A stretch of 38,676 nucleotides of DNA, from positions 1-38,676 of the forward strand of contig CANFUO010000010.1 of NCBI GenBank assembly GCA_947450225.1, in the 5' to 3' direction. This DNA is from Burkholderiaceae bacterium (GTDB lineage Bacteria > Pseudomonadota > Gammaproteobacteria > Burkholderiales > Burkholderiaceae). The notes beneath the pieces were generated by a model that worked only from the letters and a program-made list of their open reading frames with translations, was not told where the DNA came from and searched no databases. A program made the position numbers and the translations under genes. Positions 9,516 through 18,644 of this stretch are shown here, in pieces (within the stretch, counting starts at the first letter, position 1; every line of letters begins with the position of its first letter).

Positions 9516-10310
9516 TTAGTGCTTATCTAAAAATATTTTAGGAAAAATCTTGACCCAGGTCAAAGTAATCAGAATGGCTAGAGCGATTTGAGTGTTGAAA
9601 TTTATAGCAAAATCAATTTTGGTTGTGATGAGCAAATAAAAACAGATGAGGCTAGAGAGAAATACAATTTTAGCTGGCCAGACACTCAACTCTAAAAAAC
9701 GATCCGGAATTTTACAAACTAATATCGCACCGATGATCCCTGCAGTCATGCCAAGACTACTACCGACTAAAACATCTTCTGGCCAATGTGCACCAACAGC
9801 AATACGAGAAAGGCCCGTTGCCATAGCAATAAAAAATACGAAACTCCAAGGACCTCTTTTGAGAGGAGGAATACTGAAATAAATGGCGGTGGCAATACTA
9901 AAAGCAGTCATCGTATGACCAGAAGGCATTGCCGAGTGTGTGAGTGGTTGTTCGATAATGTGGAATACGCTGTGATCAAGAACTCCCGCGGGCCTATTTG
10001 TATCGAAGATAGCTTTTGCCGCATGCGAGAAAATACCCGCAAATACACCCGAAATCACTGCCGCATAGAAAGGTTTTCTTTGAAAAATCAAGAGCGAAAA
10101 AGCAATCGCAAATACAGACCAACCGTTACCAAATAAGGATAGGTTTGTCCAAAGCAGGTCTGGTAACTGACTAGTTAAATGATTAATGCTTAAAAACCAA
10201 TATTGATCTTGGTCGTAATAGACATCAATGCCATAAATGATTAAAGGCCATATTGGTAATACATATATCCACAAGGGGAAAGATAAAGCGTACTTGGGCT
10301 CTTGGCTCAT
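9516..10310 (-). CDS. PAP2-family membrane phosphatase
   Basis: This 264-residue membrane protein carries all three PAP2 phosphatase motifs: KAIFDTNRP (K99 to P107), PSGH (129-132) and SRIAVGAHWPED (S168 to D179). About six hydrophobic segments surround them. PAP2 enzymes dephosphorylate lipid pyrophosphates at the membrane, such as undecaprenyl pyrophosphate, phosphatidylglycerol phosphate or lipid A phosphates. The ATG directly follows the TAA of the GT9 gene, so the two are co-translated. The company of GT39, flippase-like and GT9 genes favours a role in recycling a lipid carrier or trimming lipid A, but this is inference. Confidence 0.92.
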   Translation of the reverse strand: MSQEPKYALSFPLWIYVLPIWPLIIYGIDVYYDQDQYWFLSINHLTSQLPDLLWTNLSLFGNGWSVFAIAFSLLIFQRKPFYAAVISGVFAGIFSHAAKAIFDTNRPAGVLDHSVFHIIEQPLTHSAMPSGHTMTAFSIATAIYFSIPPLKRGPWSFVFFIAMATGLSRIAVGAHWPEDVLVGSSLGMTAGIIGAILVCKIPDRFLELSVWPAKIVFLSSLICFYLLITTKIDFAINFNTQIALAILITLTWVKIFPKIFLDKH

Positions 10311-11543
10311 TTAGTGAGGTCCCAGCCATTTTTTCATCGCAGAAATGACCTGCGGGACGGTGATGGCTTGCATACAAAGATTGTTGGTGCAGGGTGTTTT
10401 ACGGTGGTTCGCCGCGGAGACGCAAGGAGAGCAAGCAAGGCCAGCAAAAATAGGAATTGATTTGCCAAGAGATCCATACAAGGCAGGTGTTTCTGGACCA
10501 AATAAAACAACAGTAGGTAGGGGTGTTACAGAAGAAAAGTGGCCAGGACCTGAGTCATTGGTGACCATCACGTGCGCAAGATGGTACAACGCCGGAAGCT
10601 CGTTAAATTTGACCATCCCTGCAAAATTAAATGCATAAGGCACATCAGCCATCTCGATGACCTTAGCCGCATAGTTTTTTTCCTCAGGAGATCCAGTGAC
10701 TAAAAATATAGCTTCTGGCCAGACTTTGGACGCTGCTTGAATCAACTCAGCAAAGCGTTCAGGAGCCCAACGACGCTGTGGTAATAAATCGCTAGCATTC
10801 GGGTTAATTAAAATGACGGTAGCAGGTAGACTCGACATTTGATCTTGAATGACATCGCGAATCCGGCTTGCAATCTGCTGTTTTTGTTCATCACTAACCA
10901 CAGCTTGAGCCAAATGGATCTCTTGATCGGTGATGGCGACTTTACTAAATGGGAGTTCAGCTTCCGTAGAAAAAGCCGCGTGGACTAAGGATAAAAAATT
11001 CTTGGCAATATGAATATGTGGGTTGTAATGTACCTTATGCGTGAGTAAATCCCCACGCCACAAACCTTCACCATGAAAAATATGGTAGCCAACTCGTCTT
11101 TTTGCGCCAGAGCAACCCGTTAACAAAGCGGTAAATCTGGAAAATAATTCTAAATCAATAACCGTATCAATACCGATACGATGGATCTGAATAAGAGCCT
11201 GAATCGTCGTTGTGATTAAGGTAAATAAGCCACTCGCATCGATTGTCAAAATATTCGCTTGAGGAACTGTTTGTAAAAGATCAAGACTAGCTTTATTACT
11301 TTTAAAAATTAAAAAATAAATTTGTCCGCCACGCGCAATCGTTTCACGCAGAGCAGGGTCTACCAAGATGGCACTCCCCATTTCAGAGAGCTCAATAAAA
11401 AGAACTTTTTGAGGGCGATTGGAAGGCGTTTTAAAAATACCTATCAACCAATCGTAGAGGTATACGATTGGAGTAAGAATGGCACACAGAGGAACGCCCG
11501 CAAGGTGATCGATGCGTCGCATCGTGTCTACACGTATAGTCAT
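10311..11543 (-). CDS. glycosyltransferase family 9 (LPS heptosyltransferase-like)
   Basis: The 410-residue protein has the two-domain GT9 (GT-B) fold. Its C-terminal half shows NPNASDLLPQRRWAPERFAEL, TNDSGPGHFSSVTPLPTVVLFGPETP and a cysteine cluster CSPCVS-PCTNNLCMQAI, all typical of heptosyltransferase-like enzymes that add ADP-heptose or similar sugars to the LPS core on the cytoplasmic side. An extra N-terminal hydrophobic stretch (about 15-36) may tether it to the membrane. It sits between the flippase-like gene (22 nt) and PAP2 (0 nt). The sugar donor is not determined. Confidence 0.9.
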   Translation of the reverse strand: MTIRVDTMRRIDHLAGVPLCAILTPIVYLYDWLIGIFKTPSNRPQKVLFIELSEMGSAILVDPALRETIARGGQIYFLIFKSNKASLDLLQTVPQANILTIDASGLFTLITTTIQALIQIHRIGIDTVIDLELFSRFTALLTGCSGAKRRVGYHIFHGEGLWRGDLLTHKVHYNPHIHIAKNFLSLVHAAFSTEAELPFSKVAITDQEIHLAQAVVSDEQKQQIASRIRDVIQDQMSSLPATVILINPNASDLLPQRRWAPERFAELIQAASKVWPEAIFLVTGSPEEKNYAAKVIEMADVPYAFNFAGMVKFNELPALYHLAHVMVTNDSGPGHFSSVTPLPTVVLFGPETPALYGSLGKSIPIFAGLACSPCVSAANHRKTPCTNNLCMQAITVPQVISAMKKWLGPH

Positions 11544-11565
11544 AGACTCTATTATGACAGGTCAA

Positions 11566-12543
11566 TTATCCCTTTTGTATGATTCGGGGTAATCCTGGTA
11601 AAAAAGTAATTAAAATCGTTATCCCGTACAACAAAGAACTCAATATCACCAGGCTAGGATCTAGTCCCCAAAGGGCAAGCATGCTTGCTAGTGAGGTTTC
11701 ACGTAAGCCCCATCCCGAAATGCTAATGGGTAATAACATAAGTAAGCCAAGAGCCGGTATACCAATTAACAAAGCTTCAATAGGAGCTTCTACATGACAT
11801 GCTTTTAAGCAAGCCCAAAAAGCAGCTAAGGTTAAAAAATGTATGCCAGTTGCTAACACAATTTGCCACCACACATTGGGAAATCCCCAGGCGGTTTGAG
11901 TTGGTTCTAAGGCCTGTTGTATTTTTAAGCCTTGCATCATTTTTATAAAGAAATTCTGAGTTGAAGGCAGATAAAGCAAGAACGCAATGAGCAAAGCACC
12001 AAGCAGCATCATGATCAATAAAAAGATACCTAGTTGTGGAACCCATGGACTTAACACAGCACCACCTAGCGCGAGTCCGATAGCACCCAAAATACTATTA
12101 CCAGCAAAGCCAAGTGACCGATCAAGTAAAACCCCAAAAAAACTCACCGGTAGTTTGACATTGGTATAAACGTTTGCCTGTAATTGTTGATGGGCAGTAA
12201 TAGCTCGATAGCTATCGCCACCAAGGGTAGTTGGTAAGCCTTGATTGATAAGACCACCGGCAAAATATAAGCGGATATATGCAAGGAGTTTTTTCTGAAA
12301 TCCTGCATGACTCATAATATGACCCCACCGCGCACCCGACAGAGTATTACTCAACCACAGAAGACTTAAGGATAAGATAAGCCACTTAGGGTCGATGATG
12401 GGAATAGCATTTTCAATTTTGAGCCAATCAATCGATGCAAATGCACGGGCAAGCAAAATGGCAGAAACGAGTAAACGAATGATTAAGCCATAGCGCTTCC
12501 AAAAACTGATCTTTACTTCAGGAGAGGGAGGTACTTGGGACAT
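11566..12543 (-). CDS. flippase-like integral membrane protein (PF03706, AglD/LPG-synthase TM type)
   Basis: This 325-residue protein is mostly hydrophobic, with about eight membrane segments. It shows the family pattern GGLINQGLPTTLGGDSYRA and LLDRSLGFAGN in the middle, then ISISGWGLRETSLA near the C terminus. That is the PF03706 fold found in the membrane half of lysyl-phosphatidylglycerol synthase and in stand-alone flippase-like proteins of glycan pathways. No soluble synthase domain is attached, so aminoacyl transfer is unlikely. It lies 8 nt after GT39 and 22 nt before GT9, which suggests moving or presenting a lipid-linked sugar. Confidence 0.85.
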   Translation of the reverse strand: MSQVPPSPEVKISFWKRYGLIIRLLVSAILLARAFASIDWLKIENAIPIIDPKWLILSLSLLWLSNTLSGARWGHIMSHAGFQKKLLAYIRLYFAGGLINQGLPTTLGGDSYRAITAHQQLQANVYTNVKLPVSFFGVLLDRSLGFAGNSILGAIGLALGGAVLSPWVPQLGIFLLIMMLLGALLIAFLLYLPSTQNFFIKMMQGLKIQQALEPTQTAWGFPNVWWQIVLATGIHFLTLAAFWACLKACHVEAPIEALLIGIPALGLLMLLPISISGWGLRETSLASMLALWGLDPSLVILSSLLYGITILITFLPGLPRIIQKG

Positions 12544-12551
12544 AAAAGTAG

Positions 12552-14060
12552 TTAAGGTGTTCTAACTGGAGAGGGCTGGCCTTGCCAATTCTTACATAAC
12601 AAAAAGTCAAACTGCGCGATATCACGACCTAAACGATGCACGACTTGAGAATCAAGTTTTTCACAAGATTCAAAAGCGCCTTCAGATACAGGTTCTACAA
12701 ATGACATTTGCGACCAATTTAAAACTAAAGCTGAACTTCCAATAGGTAATGGGCCGGACCATAAGTCGAATTGATCTACGCGCTCATCCAGCACAAAAAC
12801 TTGGAGTGGTTTGGCATACCAGGCTGCTCGACTCGCTAAAGTCCAATTTTGAACTGCAATGTGTGGGACATCATTTTGTGCTGCAAGTTCTTGCAGATGA
12901 AGACCTGCTTTTTCCCAGCCATACAAATCTGCAATAGGATTTTTTTTGCCTAATTGATCAAGCATACTGATGCTTGGGATACCCCCGAAAAACAAAAGGA
13001 TAAATCCAAGAATACAAATCGATAATTGAATGAAAGCGATGGCGCTAATCCAGAAACGACGGCCAGCGTCCCAGGCCTGTGCAAGTCCAATGCCAGCAAT
13101 TGGGGCGAGGGCTAACCAGGCCGGTGCTGTCCAGTGGGGAAGGCTACCGCCACCGCCAGACAAATAGGCGAAAAGAATAAACGGTATGAAAAAGAAGATA
13201 ACGAAGATTTTAGGTCCTGGACTATAGCGCCTTAATCTCCACATCAATCCCATAGGTATAAGCAGACCGTAACAAACGAATTGATTCAGTAAGAAGCTCA
13301 GAACATGTTTGAACTTCCATGGCCCGCCTGTTCCATGTCCGAATTGATAGATAAACGAAATCCACTCATGTTGATAGTTCCAGTAAATAACCGGAGAAAT
13401 CAAAAGCCCAGCGATGAGCAGGCAAACATACAAGCCAGGACGACGAAAAATGTTAAATCCATGCCAAGTGATCAGGCAAATAGGCACACAAATAGCAAAA
13501 AAGAGCGCCGTATATTTTGATAAGCCAGCTAATCCAAGAATCAAGCCAAGCAGCATCCACAACCCAAGGTCTTGAGGATGACGATTGTGTAATTGTTCAT
13601 CCAAACGTAAGGTGATCAGCATCATACAAGGCACTAAAAATAACAGCAGAGTATCAGGTAAAAGTCCAACCCCAAGGACGTGCAGTAAGGGAGCTAAGAT
13701 GGCGATTAAAGCCGTCCAGAACATAACGGCCCTTTCCTTGAGGTAAGGAAAGGAAGATCGATGTCTTTCTAAAAGAAGTGCGGCAATGCGCATGGACAAC
13801 AGAACGCCAGCTAGCCAAAAAAATTCGGGGATGAGTCTAATCCAACCATCTGTTAAGTGAAGATGAACAGGAATCGCTTGCATCCAGCCAACTAACGGAG
13901 GGTGATCGAAGTAGCTCCAATCTAAATAAAGCCCATATAAAGCGTAATGTGCTTCGTCAACAGAAAAACCTAATATAAAACCAAATACAACATGAATAAT
14001 GAAGGCAATAAAAATCGATACAAACGTGTAGCCAAACCACGGTGTAGAGTTATAGGACAT
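12552..14060 (-). CDS. glycosyltransferase family 39 (ArnT/PMT-like)
   Basis: The 502-residue membrane protein begins with a hydrophobic segment and then the catalytic periplasmic loop, with DEAHYALYG and SYFDHPPLVGWMQ, the GT39 (PF13231) signature with its Asp-Glu pair. About ten further membrane segments follow, then a C-terminal periplasmic domain from about residue 390. These enzymes transfer a sugar from a polyprenyl-phosphate donor to lipid A, protein or another acceptor on the outer face of the inner membrane. The stop of the 2OG oxygenase gene lies 2 nt upstream. Neighbouring GT9, flippase-like and PAP2 genes fit a lipid A or LPS modification route. Confidence 0.92.
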   Translation of the reverse strand: MSYNSTPWFGYTFVSIFIAFIIHVVFGFILGFSVDEAHYALYGLYLDWSYFDHPPLVGWMQAIPVHLHLTDGWIRLIPEFFWLAGVLLSMRIAALLLERHRSSFPYLKERAVMFWTALIAILAPLLHVLGVGLLPDTLLLFLVPCMMLITLRLDEQLHNRHPQDLGLWMLLGLILGLAGLSKYTALFFAICVPICLITWHGFNIFRRPGLYVCLLIAGLLISPVIYWNYQHEWISFIYQFGHGTGGPWKFKHVLSFLLNQFVCYGLLIPMGLMWRLRRYSPGPKIFVIFFFIPFILFAYLSGGGGSLPHWTAPAWLALAPIAGIGLAQAWDAGRRFWISAIAFIQLSICILGFILLFFGGIPSISMLDQLGKKNPIADLYGWEKAGLHLQELAAQNDVPHIAVQNWTLASRAAWYAKPLQVFVLDERVDQFDLWSGPLPIGSSALVLNWSQMSFVEPVSEGAFESCEKLDSQVVHRLGRDIAQFDFLLCKNWQGQPSPVRTP

Positions 14061-14062
14061 GA

Positions 14063-14827
14063 TTAAACATTGGCCTCTAAAAAGCCTTCTTGACGATACG
14101 TTAAAACGAGAGTGTCACGCCAGGAATTTTCTGGGTGATTACGGTCGAGTGGTTGAATGGGGGTCGTTTCATGTAAAACCTTCGTATCATCTAGCAATAA
14201 TAAAGTCCATGGATTTTCTAAAGTAAAGCGTTGACCGTGAGGGCCTTGAGCATCAAACACTCTCGATTCCCCACCAGTCACTGATTTGCGATCGACTAAA
14301 AGAACGGCAACAAAATGAACGCCATCACGATGAGCGCCTTCGGGAGTGGGTCTTCCAATGCCGTGAGCGGTATCAATGCGAAATTGATGAACCTCGACAA
14401 ACCAAGGACTTAATTTGGGTTGTTGTTTAATCAGTACTTGAGAAAAAAGATCCCCTAATTGCATCAACAAATCATACATGGCAGGATGTTTCAAAAAGGC
14501 ATCATCACAAGGTGAAAAAATGCGGTTCATGCCACCATGCAAAGCGTTATAGGAAATAGGTTGAAAATGCGGACGATACGCAGGTGTTTCAATCGACTTA
14601 TCCGTGACAATAACACTAGCGTGTTTGCGTTTACGGTATTTACCACCATCTTTAAGATAGACATCTTCATCAAGATTATTCCATGACAAAGCTAAGTTTT
14701 GCCAGTCAGACAAAGAGTGTTCGCTGACAGAAAAAAAATCTTCGCTACGCAACAGAGCAAAGCCTTTTTCTTGAAGGTTAATAACACTTCTAGAATAGGG
14801 CGTATAGGGAGGAGAAAAAGAATTCAT
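14063..14827 (-). CDS. 2-oxoglutarate/Fe(II) dioxygenase family protein (PF10014-like)
   Basis: The 254-residue protein has the jelly-roll oxygenase metal triad: H166 and D168 in EGAHRDGVHF, and H219 in KVLHETTPI. R237 in SWRDTLVLTYR is well placed to bind 2-oxoglutarate. The spacing and the TGGESRVFD segment fit the PF10014 2OG-Fe family, known members of which hydroxylate free amino acids such as isoleucine. No signal peptide is present, so it acts in the cytoplasm. It is the first gene of a tight run with GT39 (2 nt), flippase-like, GT9 and PAP2 genes, an unusual company for this family. The substrate is unknown. Confidence 0.85.
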   Translation of the reverse strand: MNSFSPPYTPYSRSVINLQEKGFALLRSEDFFSVSEHSLSDWQNLALSWNNLDEDVYLKDGGKYRKRKHASVIVTDKSIETPAYRPHFQPISYNALHGGMNRIFSPCDDAFLKHPAMYDLLMQLGDLFSQVLIKQQPKLSPWFVEVHQFRIDTAHGIGRPTPEGAHRDGVHFVAVLLVDRKSVTGGESRVFDAQGPHGQRFTLENPWTLLLLDDTKVLHETTPIQPLDRNHPENSWRDTLVLTYRQEGFLEANV

Positions 14828-14886
14828 AAATATGAGATTATTTTAATCCCAATCCAACAAGTGCCATTAAATTGACATTAAGCAGA

Positions 14887-15534
14887 TCAGTGCTTTTTAG
14901 AAAACTTCCGCAAAAGCCAGCGTGAAAGGCGCCAAGTAAGGAGTGCGCCTAGAATCGCAATATAGATCCGGGCCTCACCAAAGTCTTGTTTAGCGGCCTT
15001 GTGGATGTAGTAATGGAGAACTACCAAGATTGCAATAGGGTAAACGAGCGTGTGCAGACGCGACCAGTTACGCCCTAATCTTTTTTGCATCCCCTTGGTT
15101 GAGGTCATTGCTAGAGGAAGCAAGCACATAAAAGCCAGAATACCAAAGGTGATATAGGTTCTTTTGAAAAAATCCTGATAAATCGCATCCAGATCAAGTT
15201 GTTGATCAAGAAGTACCCAGGTTAAAAAATGTAACAGGGCATAAAAAAAACAAAACAAACCAAGCATGCGCCTATATTTTTGCAGACTATTCCACCCAGT
15301 GGTGATGCGAAGAGGGGTAATAGCCAAAGTCAGACAAAGCATGACAATCGCCCAAGTACCAGTAAAGCGGGTGATGAACTCGATAGGATTAGCGGTTAAA
15401 GAACCATGCCACCCAAACCAAATCAATCGAATGAATGGGGATAAGGCCAGTAAAAAAACAATGGGCTTACCGAAGTTGTTAATAGAATTTTTTAAGGTCC
15501 ATGCCGGCATATAAAGAGGCCACTTGATCGCCAT
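14887..15534 (-). CDS. msrQ: MsrQ heme-binding membrane subunit
   Basis: The 215-residue protein has about six membrane helices of the ferric-reductase-like type. Heme-ligand histidines are visible in YALLHFLTW and in [20 protein letters not shown]. MsrQ passes electrons from the respiratory chain or flavin reductase to MsrP, which repairs oxidised methionines in periplasmic proteins. The reading frame overlaps msrP by 56 nt from the ATG at 15534, or by 35 nt from the next ATG at 15513. Neither has a clear ribosome site, so the start is uncertain and translation is likely coupled to msrP. Confidence 0.93.
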   Translation of the reverse strand: MAIKWPLYMPAWTLKNSINNFGKPIVFLLALSPFIRLIWFGWHGSLTANPIEFITRFTGTWAIVMLCLTLAITPLRITTGWNSLQKYRRMLGLFCFFYALLHFLTWVLLDQQLDLDAIYQDFFKRTYITFGILAFMCLLPLAMTSTKGMQKRLGRNWSRLHTLVYPIAILVVLHYYIHKAAKQDFGEARIYIAILGALLTWRLSRWLLRKFSKKH

Positions 15535-16435
15535 AGCCGTTAAATTTTAGGGTTTTGATTTTAGGTGCAAAAAACCCCTTATCATCACTGAGACGTCGCT
15601 CAGACGCTTGCGACCAGCGTGGATGATCCACCTCTGGATTGACGTTGGAATAAAAACCATATTCACTTGGATTTGCTAAAAACCAACTCGTCGTAGGTTG
15701 TTTTTCAACGAGCTTTATTTTAACGATGGATTTAGCGCTTTTAAAACCATATTTCCAAGGAGTAACGATGCGAATCGGTGCGCCATTTTGATTAGGAAGT
15801 GCCTCACCATATAAGCCAAGAGTTAAAAGGGTTAACGGGTGATTTGCTTCATCAAGCCGCAATCCCTCTACATAAGGCCATTGGATAACATCACTCGAGA
15901 GACCCCGCATTTGTTTTTTATCGGCTAAGGACGTGAACTCAATATACTTTGCTGAGCCAAGTGGATCAACCTGTTTAAGAAGATGAGATAAAGAATAGCC
16001 CACCCAAGGAATGACCATAGACCAACCCTCTACACATCGCATCCGGTAGACACGTTCTTCTAGGGGCATGAGTTTGAGTAAATCGTCGATATCAAAAACT
16101 TTGGGTTTGCCCACTAATCCCTCAACGCTTATTTTCCAAGGTCTAGTGACTAAAGATGTTGCATAAGCAATCGGATCAGATTTATCTGTACCAAACTCGT
16201 AAAAATTGTTATAGCTAATTACATCCTTATAGGGAGTTTGCTTGTCCATTAAAGTGTAAGCAGGATTTTGTTTAACATTGAGTTTGGTTTGCGCCAACGC
16301 TTCTCTAGCAAACCAAGAACTAAGTTCAAGACCAAGAGCGCCTGCGGCTGCCATTTTTAAAATTTCACGACGATTCTCAAAAATGCTCTTTGGAGTAATT
16401 TCAGAGCTTTTGACGGATGGTAATTGTAATTTCAT
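15479..16435 (-). CDS. msrP: MsrP periplasmic methionine sulfoxide reductase, molybdopterin subunit
   Basis: This 318-residue protein belongs to the sulfite-oxidase fold. It starts with a Tat signal ([15 protein letters not shown], twin Arg at 22-23, hydrophobic stretch to about 48). The molybdenum ligand cysteine is C134 in [17 protein letters not shown]. The typical [14 protein letters not shown] and [10 protein letters not shown] segments follow. MsrP reduces methionine sulfoxide in periplasmic proteins using electrons from MsrQ. Pairing with msrQ, in the same order as in other Proteobacteria, confirms the call. It is divergent from the OYE gene with 92 nt between. Confidence 0.96.
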   Translation of the reverse strand: MKLQLPSVKSSEITPKSIFENRREILKMAAAGALGLELSSWFAREALAQTKLNVKQNPAYTLMDKQTPYKDVISYNNFYEFGTDKSDPIAYATSLVTRPWKISVEGLVGKPKVFDIDDLLKLMPLEERVYRMRCVEGWSMVIPWVGYSLSHLLKQVDPLGSAKYIEFTSLADKKQMRGLSSDVIQWPYVEGLRLDEANHPLTLLTLGLYGEALPNQNGAPIRIVTPWKYGFKSAKSIVKIKLVEKQPTTSWFLANPSEYGFYSNVNPEVDHPRWSQASERRLSDDKGFFAPKIKTLKFNGYGDQVASLYAGMDLKKFY

Positions 16436-16527
16436 GACTTATTCTATCCTTTTTCATTTGAAAACGCATGAGAGTATTACTTCAACGATATACAATAAAT
16501 GTTCTTTTAATATAAATATACACAAAC

Positions 16528-17652
16528 ATGAGCCAATTATTTACTTCTTATCATCTGCCTGCCCCTAATGGCGGTATTACTTTACCTAATCGCATGGTAA
16601 TTGCGCCGATGTGTCAGTACTCGGCTATTGCAGGAGTTGCCAATGATTGGCATCTCACTCACTGGACAAATTTACTCAATAGTGGTGCTGCAGCATTCAT
16701 TATTGAAGCAACTGCAGTGACTGAAAATGGTCGTATTACACCCCGTTGTTTAGGTATTTGGAATGATGCTTGTGAAGCCGCCATTCAAGATCGCATCGCA
16801 AGAGCGAGGGCTTTATCACCAAAAGCTATTGTAGGTATTCAGTTGGCCCACGCAGGAAGAAAAGCATCAAGTCACATACCATCACAAAGTGGCGCATCGA
16901 TTGCGCCAAGTGAGCCGGAAGGTTGGCAAACAGTAGGGCCATCAGATGTTCCTCATTTACCCCATGAACATCCTCCTTTAGCCCTCGACAAAGCTGGTTT
17001 AGAGCTGATCAAAAAAGCCTTTGCTACCGCAGCGCAGAGAGCGCAACGTGCGGGCGTAGATTTTATTGAGCTCCATGGTGCCCATGGCTATTTATTGCAT
17101 CAATTTTTATCGCCAGTTGCCAATCACCGTACCGATGAATATGGTGGCTCTTTAGAAAATAGAATGCGCTTTCCATTAGAGGTGGTAGCAGCAGTTCGAG
17201 CGGTATATGACGGCGTGCTTGGTGTGCGTGTTTCTGCCTCAGATTGGGTTGAAGGTGGATTTACGCCAGAGGAAACAGTTGTATTTGCAAATCGATTAAA
17301 AGAGAGCCAGATCTCTTTCATGCATGTCTCGAGTGGTGGTGTTGCCGCAGCTCAAAAAATACCTGTGGGACCAAGTTATCAAGTGCCATTTGCGAAAATC
17401 GTAAAAGAAGAGACTGGGATACCTACGATTGCTGTTGGGATGATTACAGAACCTCAACAGGCAGAAGATATCATTGCCAGTGGACAAGCTGACTTAGTTG
17501 CATTTGCAAGAGCATTTTTATATAAACCACGTTGGGGCTGGGAAGCTGCTGCAGCACTCGGAGGTCAAGTTGAGGCGGTTGAGCAATATTGGCGTTGTTT
17601 ACCCAGAGAACATCAAAAAGTTTTCAAAGAGCTCAAAATAGGTGGTCGCTAA
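16528..17652 (+). CDS. NADH:flavin oxidoreductase, Old Yellow Enzyme family (YqjM-like)
   Basis: The 374-residue FMN protein is a TIM-barrel OYE. It has APMCQYSA (C29 and Y31, the YqjM-type redox-tuning Cys), QLAHAGRKAS (108-114), ELHGAHGYLLHQFLSP (H183 and H186, substrate-anion binding) and HRTDEYGGSLENR. The C-terminal FMN-phosphate site is AVGMI-ADLVAFARAFLYKPRW. Enzymes of this class reduce activated C=C bonds in enones or nitro compounds with NAD(P)H. It is a stand-alone gene divergent from msrP. The physiological substrate is not evident. Confidence 0.93.
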   Translation: MSQLFTSYHLPAPNGGITLPNRMVIAPMCQYSAIAGVANDWHLTHWTNLLNSGAAAFIIEATAVTENGRITPRCLGIWNDACEAAIQDRIARARALSPKAIVGIQLAHAGRKASSHIPSQSGASIAPSEPEGWQTVGPSDVPHLPHEHPPLALDKAGLELIKKAFATAAQRAQRAGVDFIELHGAHGYLLHQFLSPVANHRTDEYGGSLENRMRFPLEVVAAVRAVYDGVLGVRVSASDWVEGGFTPEETVVFANRLKESQISFMHVSSGGVAAAQKIPVGPSYQVPFAKIVKEETGIPTIAVGMITEPQQAEDIIASGQADLVAFARAFLYKPRWGWEAAAALGGQVEAVEQYWRCLPREHQKVFKELKIGGR

Positions 17653-17661
17653 TTCTGACAA

Positions 17662-17685
17662 CTCCCCATAGCTAAAGCGAGGGGC
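17662..17685. repeat. hairpin, possible IS200/IS605-type end remnant
   Basis: CTCCCC-ATAGCTAAAGCGA-GGGGC forms a short CCCC/GGGG stem, 9 nt past the OYE stop codon. The block around it (GACAACTCCCC...GCTAAAGC..GGGGCTTTAC) resembles the hairpin ends of IS200/IS605-type elements as I remember them. No transposase or TnpB frame is nearby. It could also be a weak terminator for the OYE gene, although no T-tract follows. The remainder of 17686-17802 shows no feature except the HNH ribosome site. Confidence 0.3.
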
Positions 17686-17802
17686 TTTACGCTGCTTTTG
17701 GTAAGGACGCCACACTTTCGAATCTTTTATGCATTGTCATTAAAAATTGATTACTATGTAAGAAGTAGTTGATTTTATGTATGAAATGAAACTGAGGAAA
17801 AC

Positions 17803-18372
17803 GTGCTCCATATATTGAAGCTAGACGTTGGTGGAATACCTCAAAGTTGGGTAAATGCTGAGGAAGCTACCAAGCACTATGCAGAAGGAAGTATAGCTTG
17901 GACTTTAGGTAAACCAATTGCGGTGATGCGGGGAGGTGTTTCCCGTCAATCTGGCAAACAGTCCATTATAGAGCTGCACTCCATCATTGCCACTAAAGGC
18001 TCATCTCGTATTAATCTATTTGATGTCACGCCGGCAATTACTAAAAGTAAGTTATATCGACGTGACCAAGGCGTTTGTGCCTATTGTGCAGGAAAAGTCT
18101 CTGAAGGTGATGCAGAAGCTGAGCACATCACCCCTGCTAGTCGAGGAGGCGATTACTCCTGGATGAATTTAGTGATTTCTTGTCGGCAGTGTAATCAGAA
18201 AAAGGGCAATCGATCACCTGAAAAGGCGGGTATGTCCTTGATTTATGCCCCATATATCCCGAGTTTATATGAGGATATGATCCTCAAAGGCCGAAATATT
18301 TTGGCTGATCAGATGGAATTTTTGGCAGCTAATTTACCCAAAAATAGCCGTCTTCTAAAAAAATACATATAA
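17803..18372 (+). CDS. HNH endonuclease
   Basis: The 189-residue protein has a C-terminal HNH/beta-beta-alpha-metal nuclease domain: CAYC (C92, C95), AEHITPASRGG (H108), WMNLVISC (N122) and CRQCNQKKGNR (C127, C130, N131), followed by the typical P-rich tail. The two CxxC pairs bind a structural zinc. The N-terminal 80 residues are an alpha/beta region common to the chromosomal stand-alone HNH proteins of Proteobacteria. The start is GTG, supported by a GAGG ribosome site 5 nt upstream. Its biological target is unknown. It does not look like a homing endonuclease inserted in a gene. Confidence 0.9.
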   Translation: MLHILKLDVGGIPQSWVNAEEATKHYAEGSIAWTLGKPIAVMRGGVSRQSGKQSIIELHSIIATKGSSRINLFDVTPAITKSKLYRRDQGVCAYCAGKVSEGDAEAEHITPASRGGDYSWMNLVISCRQCNQKKGNRSPEKAGMSLIYAPYIPSLYEDMILKGRNILADQMEFLAANLPKNSRLLKKYI

Positions 18373-18488
18373 AACAATCATTTAGTTTTTTCATTTTGTT
18401 GAACTAGTCTTCAAGCTCAGTGCTTTTAAGCAAAGTTTTGATATATGGGGGATAATACCTAGGTGTTAACCCTTATAGGAGCTTTAAA

Positions 18489-18644
18489 GTGAGTAAATTT
18501 ATCAAAATTATTTCTAATGCATTTGACCAGTTTGGCAATAAAAGCGAATGTGAAGCTTATATTAATAGCCAAAATCCAAGTAATTTATATGAAGTCGAAC
18601 AACTGATGTTTAATTACCTGACTGAAAACGTCCACAAAGGTTAA
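18489..18644 (+). CDS. small conserved-looking protein, 51 residues (DUF3563-like?)
   Basis: A GTG at 18489 has a strong AGGAG site 7 nt upstream (18477-18481) and opens a 51-codon frame ending TAA at 18642-18644. The product starts VSKFIKIISNAFDQFGN and has an acidic, helical middle (SECEAYINSQNP, NLYEVEQLM). The FDQ-G-S-EAYI-NL-EVE pattern recalls the short DUF3563-type proteins of Betaproteobacteria, but that is from memory and unverified. The next gene on the opposite strand ends at the adjacent base, so the spacing respects this frame as a real gene. It lies 116 nt after the HNH gene, in a gap with no clear terminator. Confidence 0.72.
   Translation: MSKFIKIISNAFDQFGNKSECEAYINSQNPSNLYEVEQLMFNYLTENVHKG

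Noticed and set aside
17803..18372. HNH gene as an IscB-type or group I/II intron nuclease
   Set aside because: No RuvC domain, reverse transcriptase or intron structure is visible. It has its own ribosome site and looks like the common chromosomal stand-alone type.
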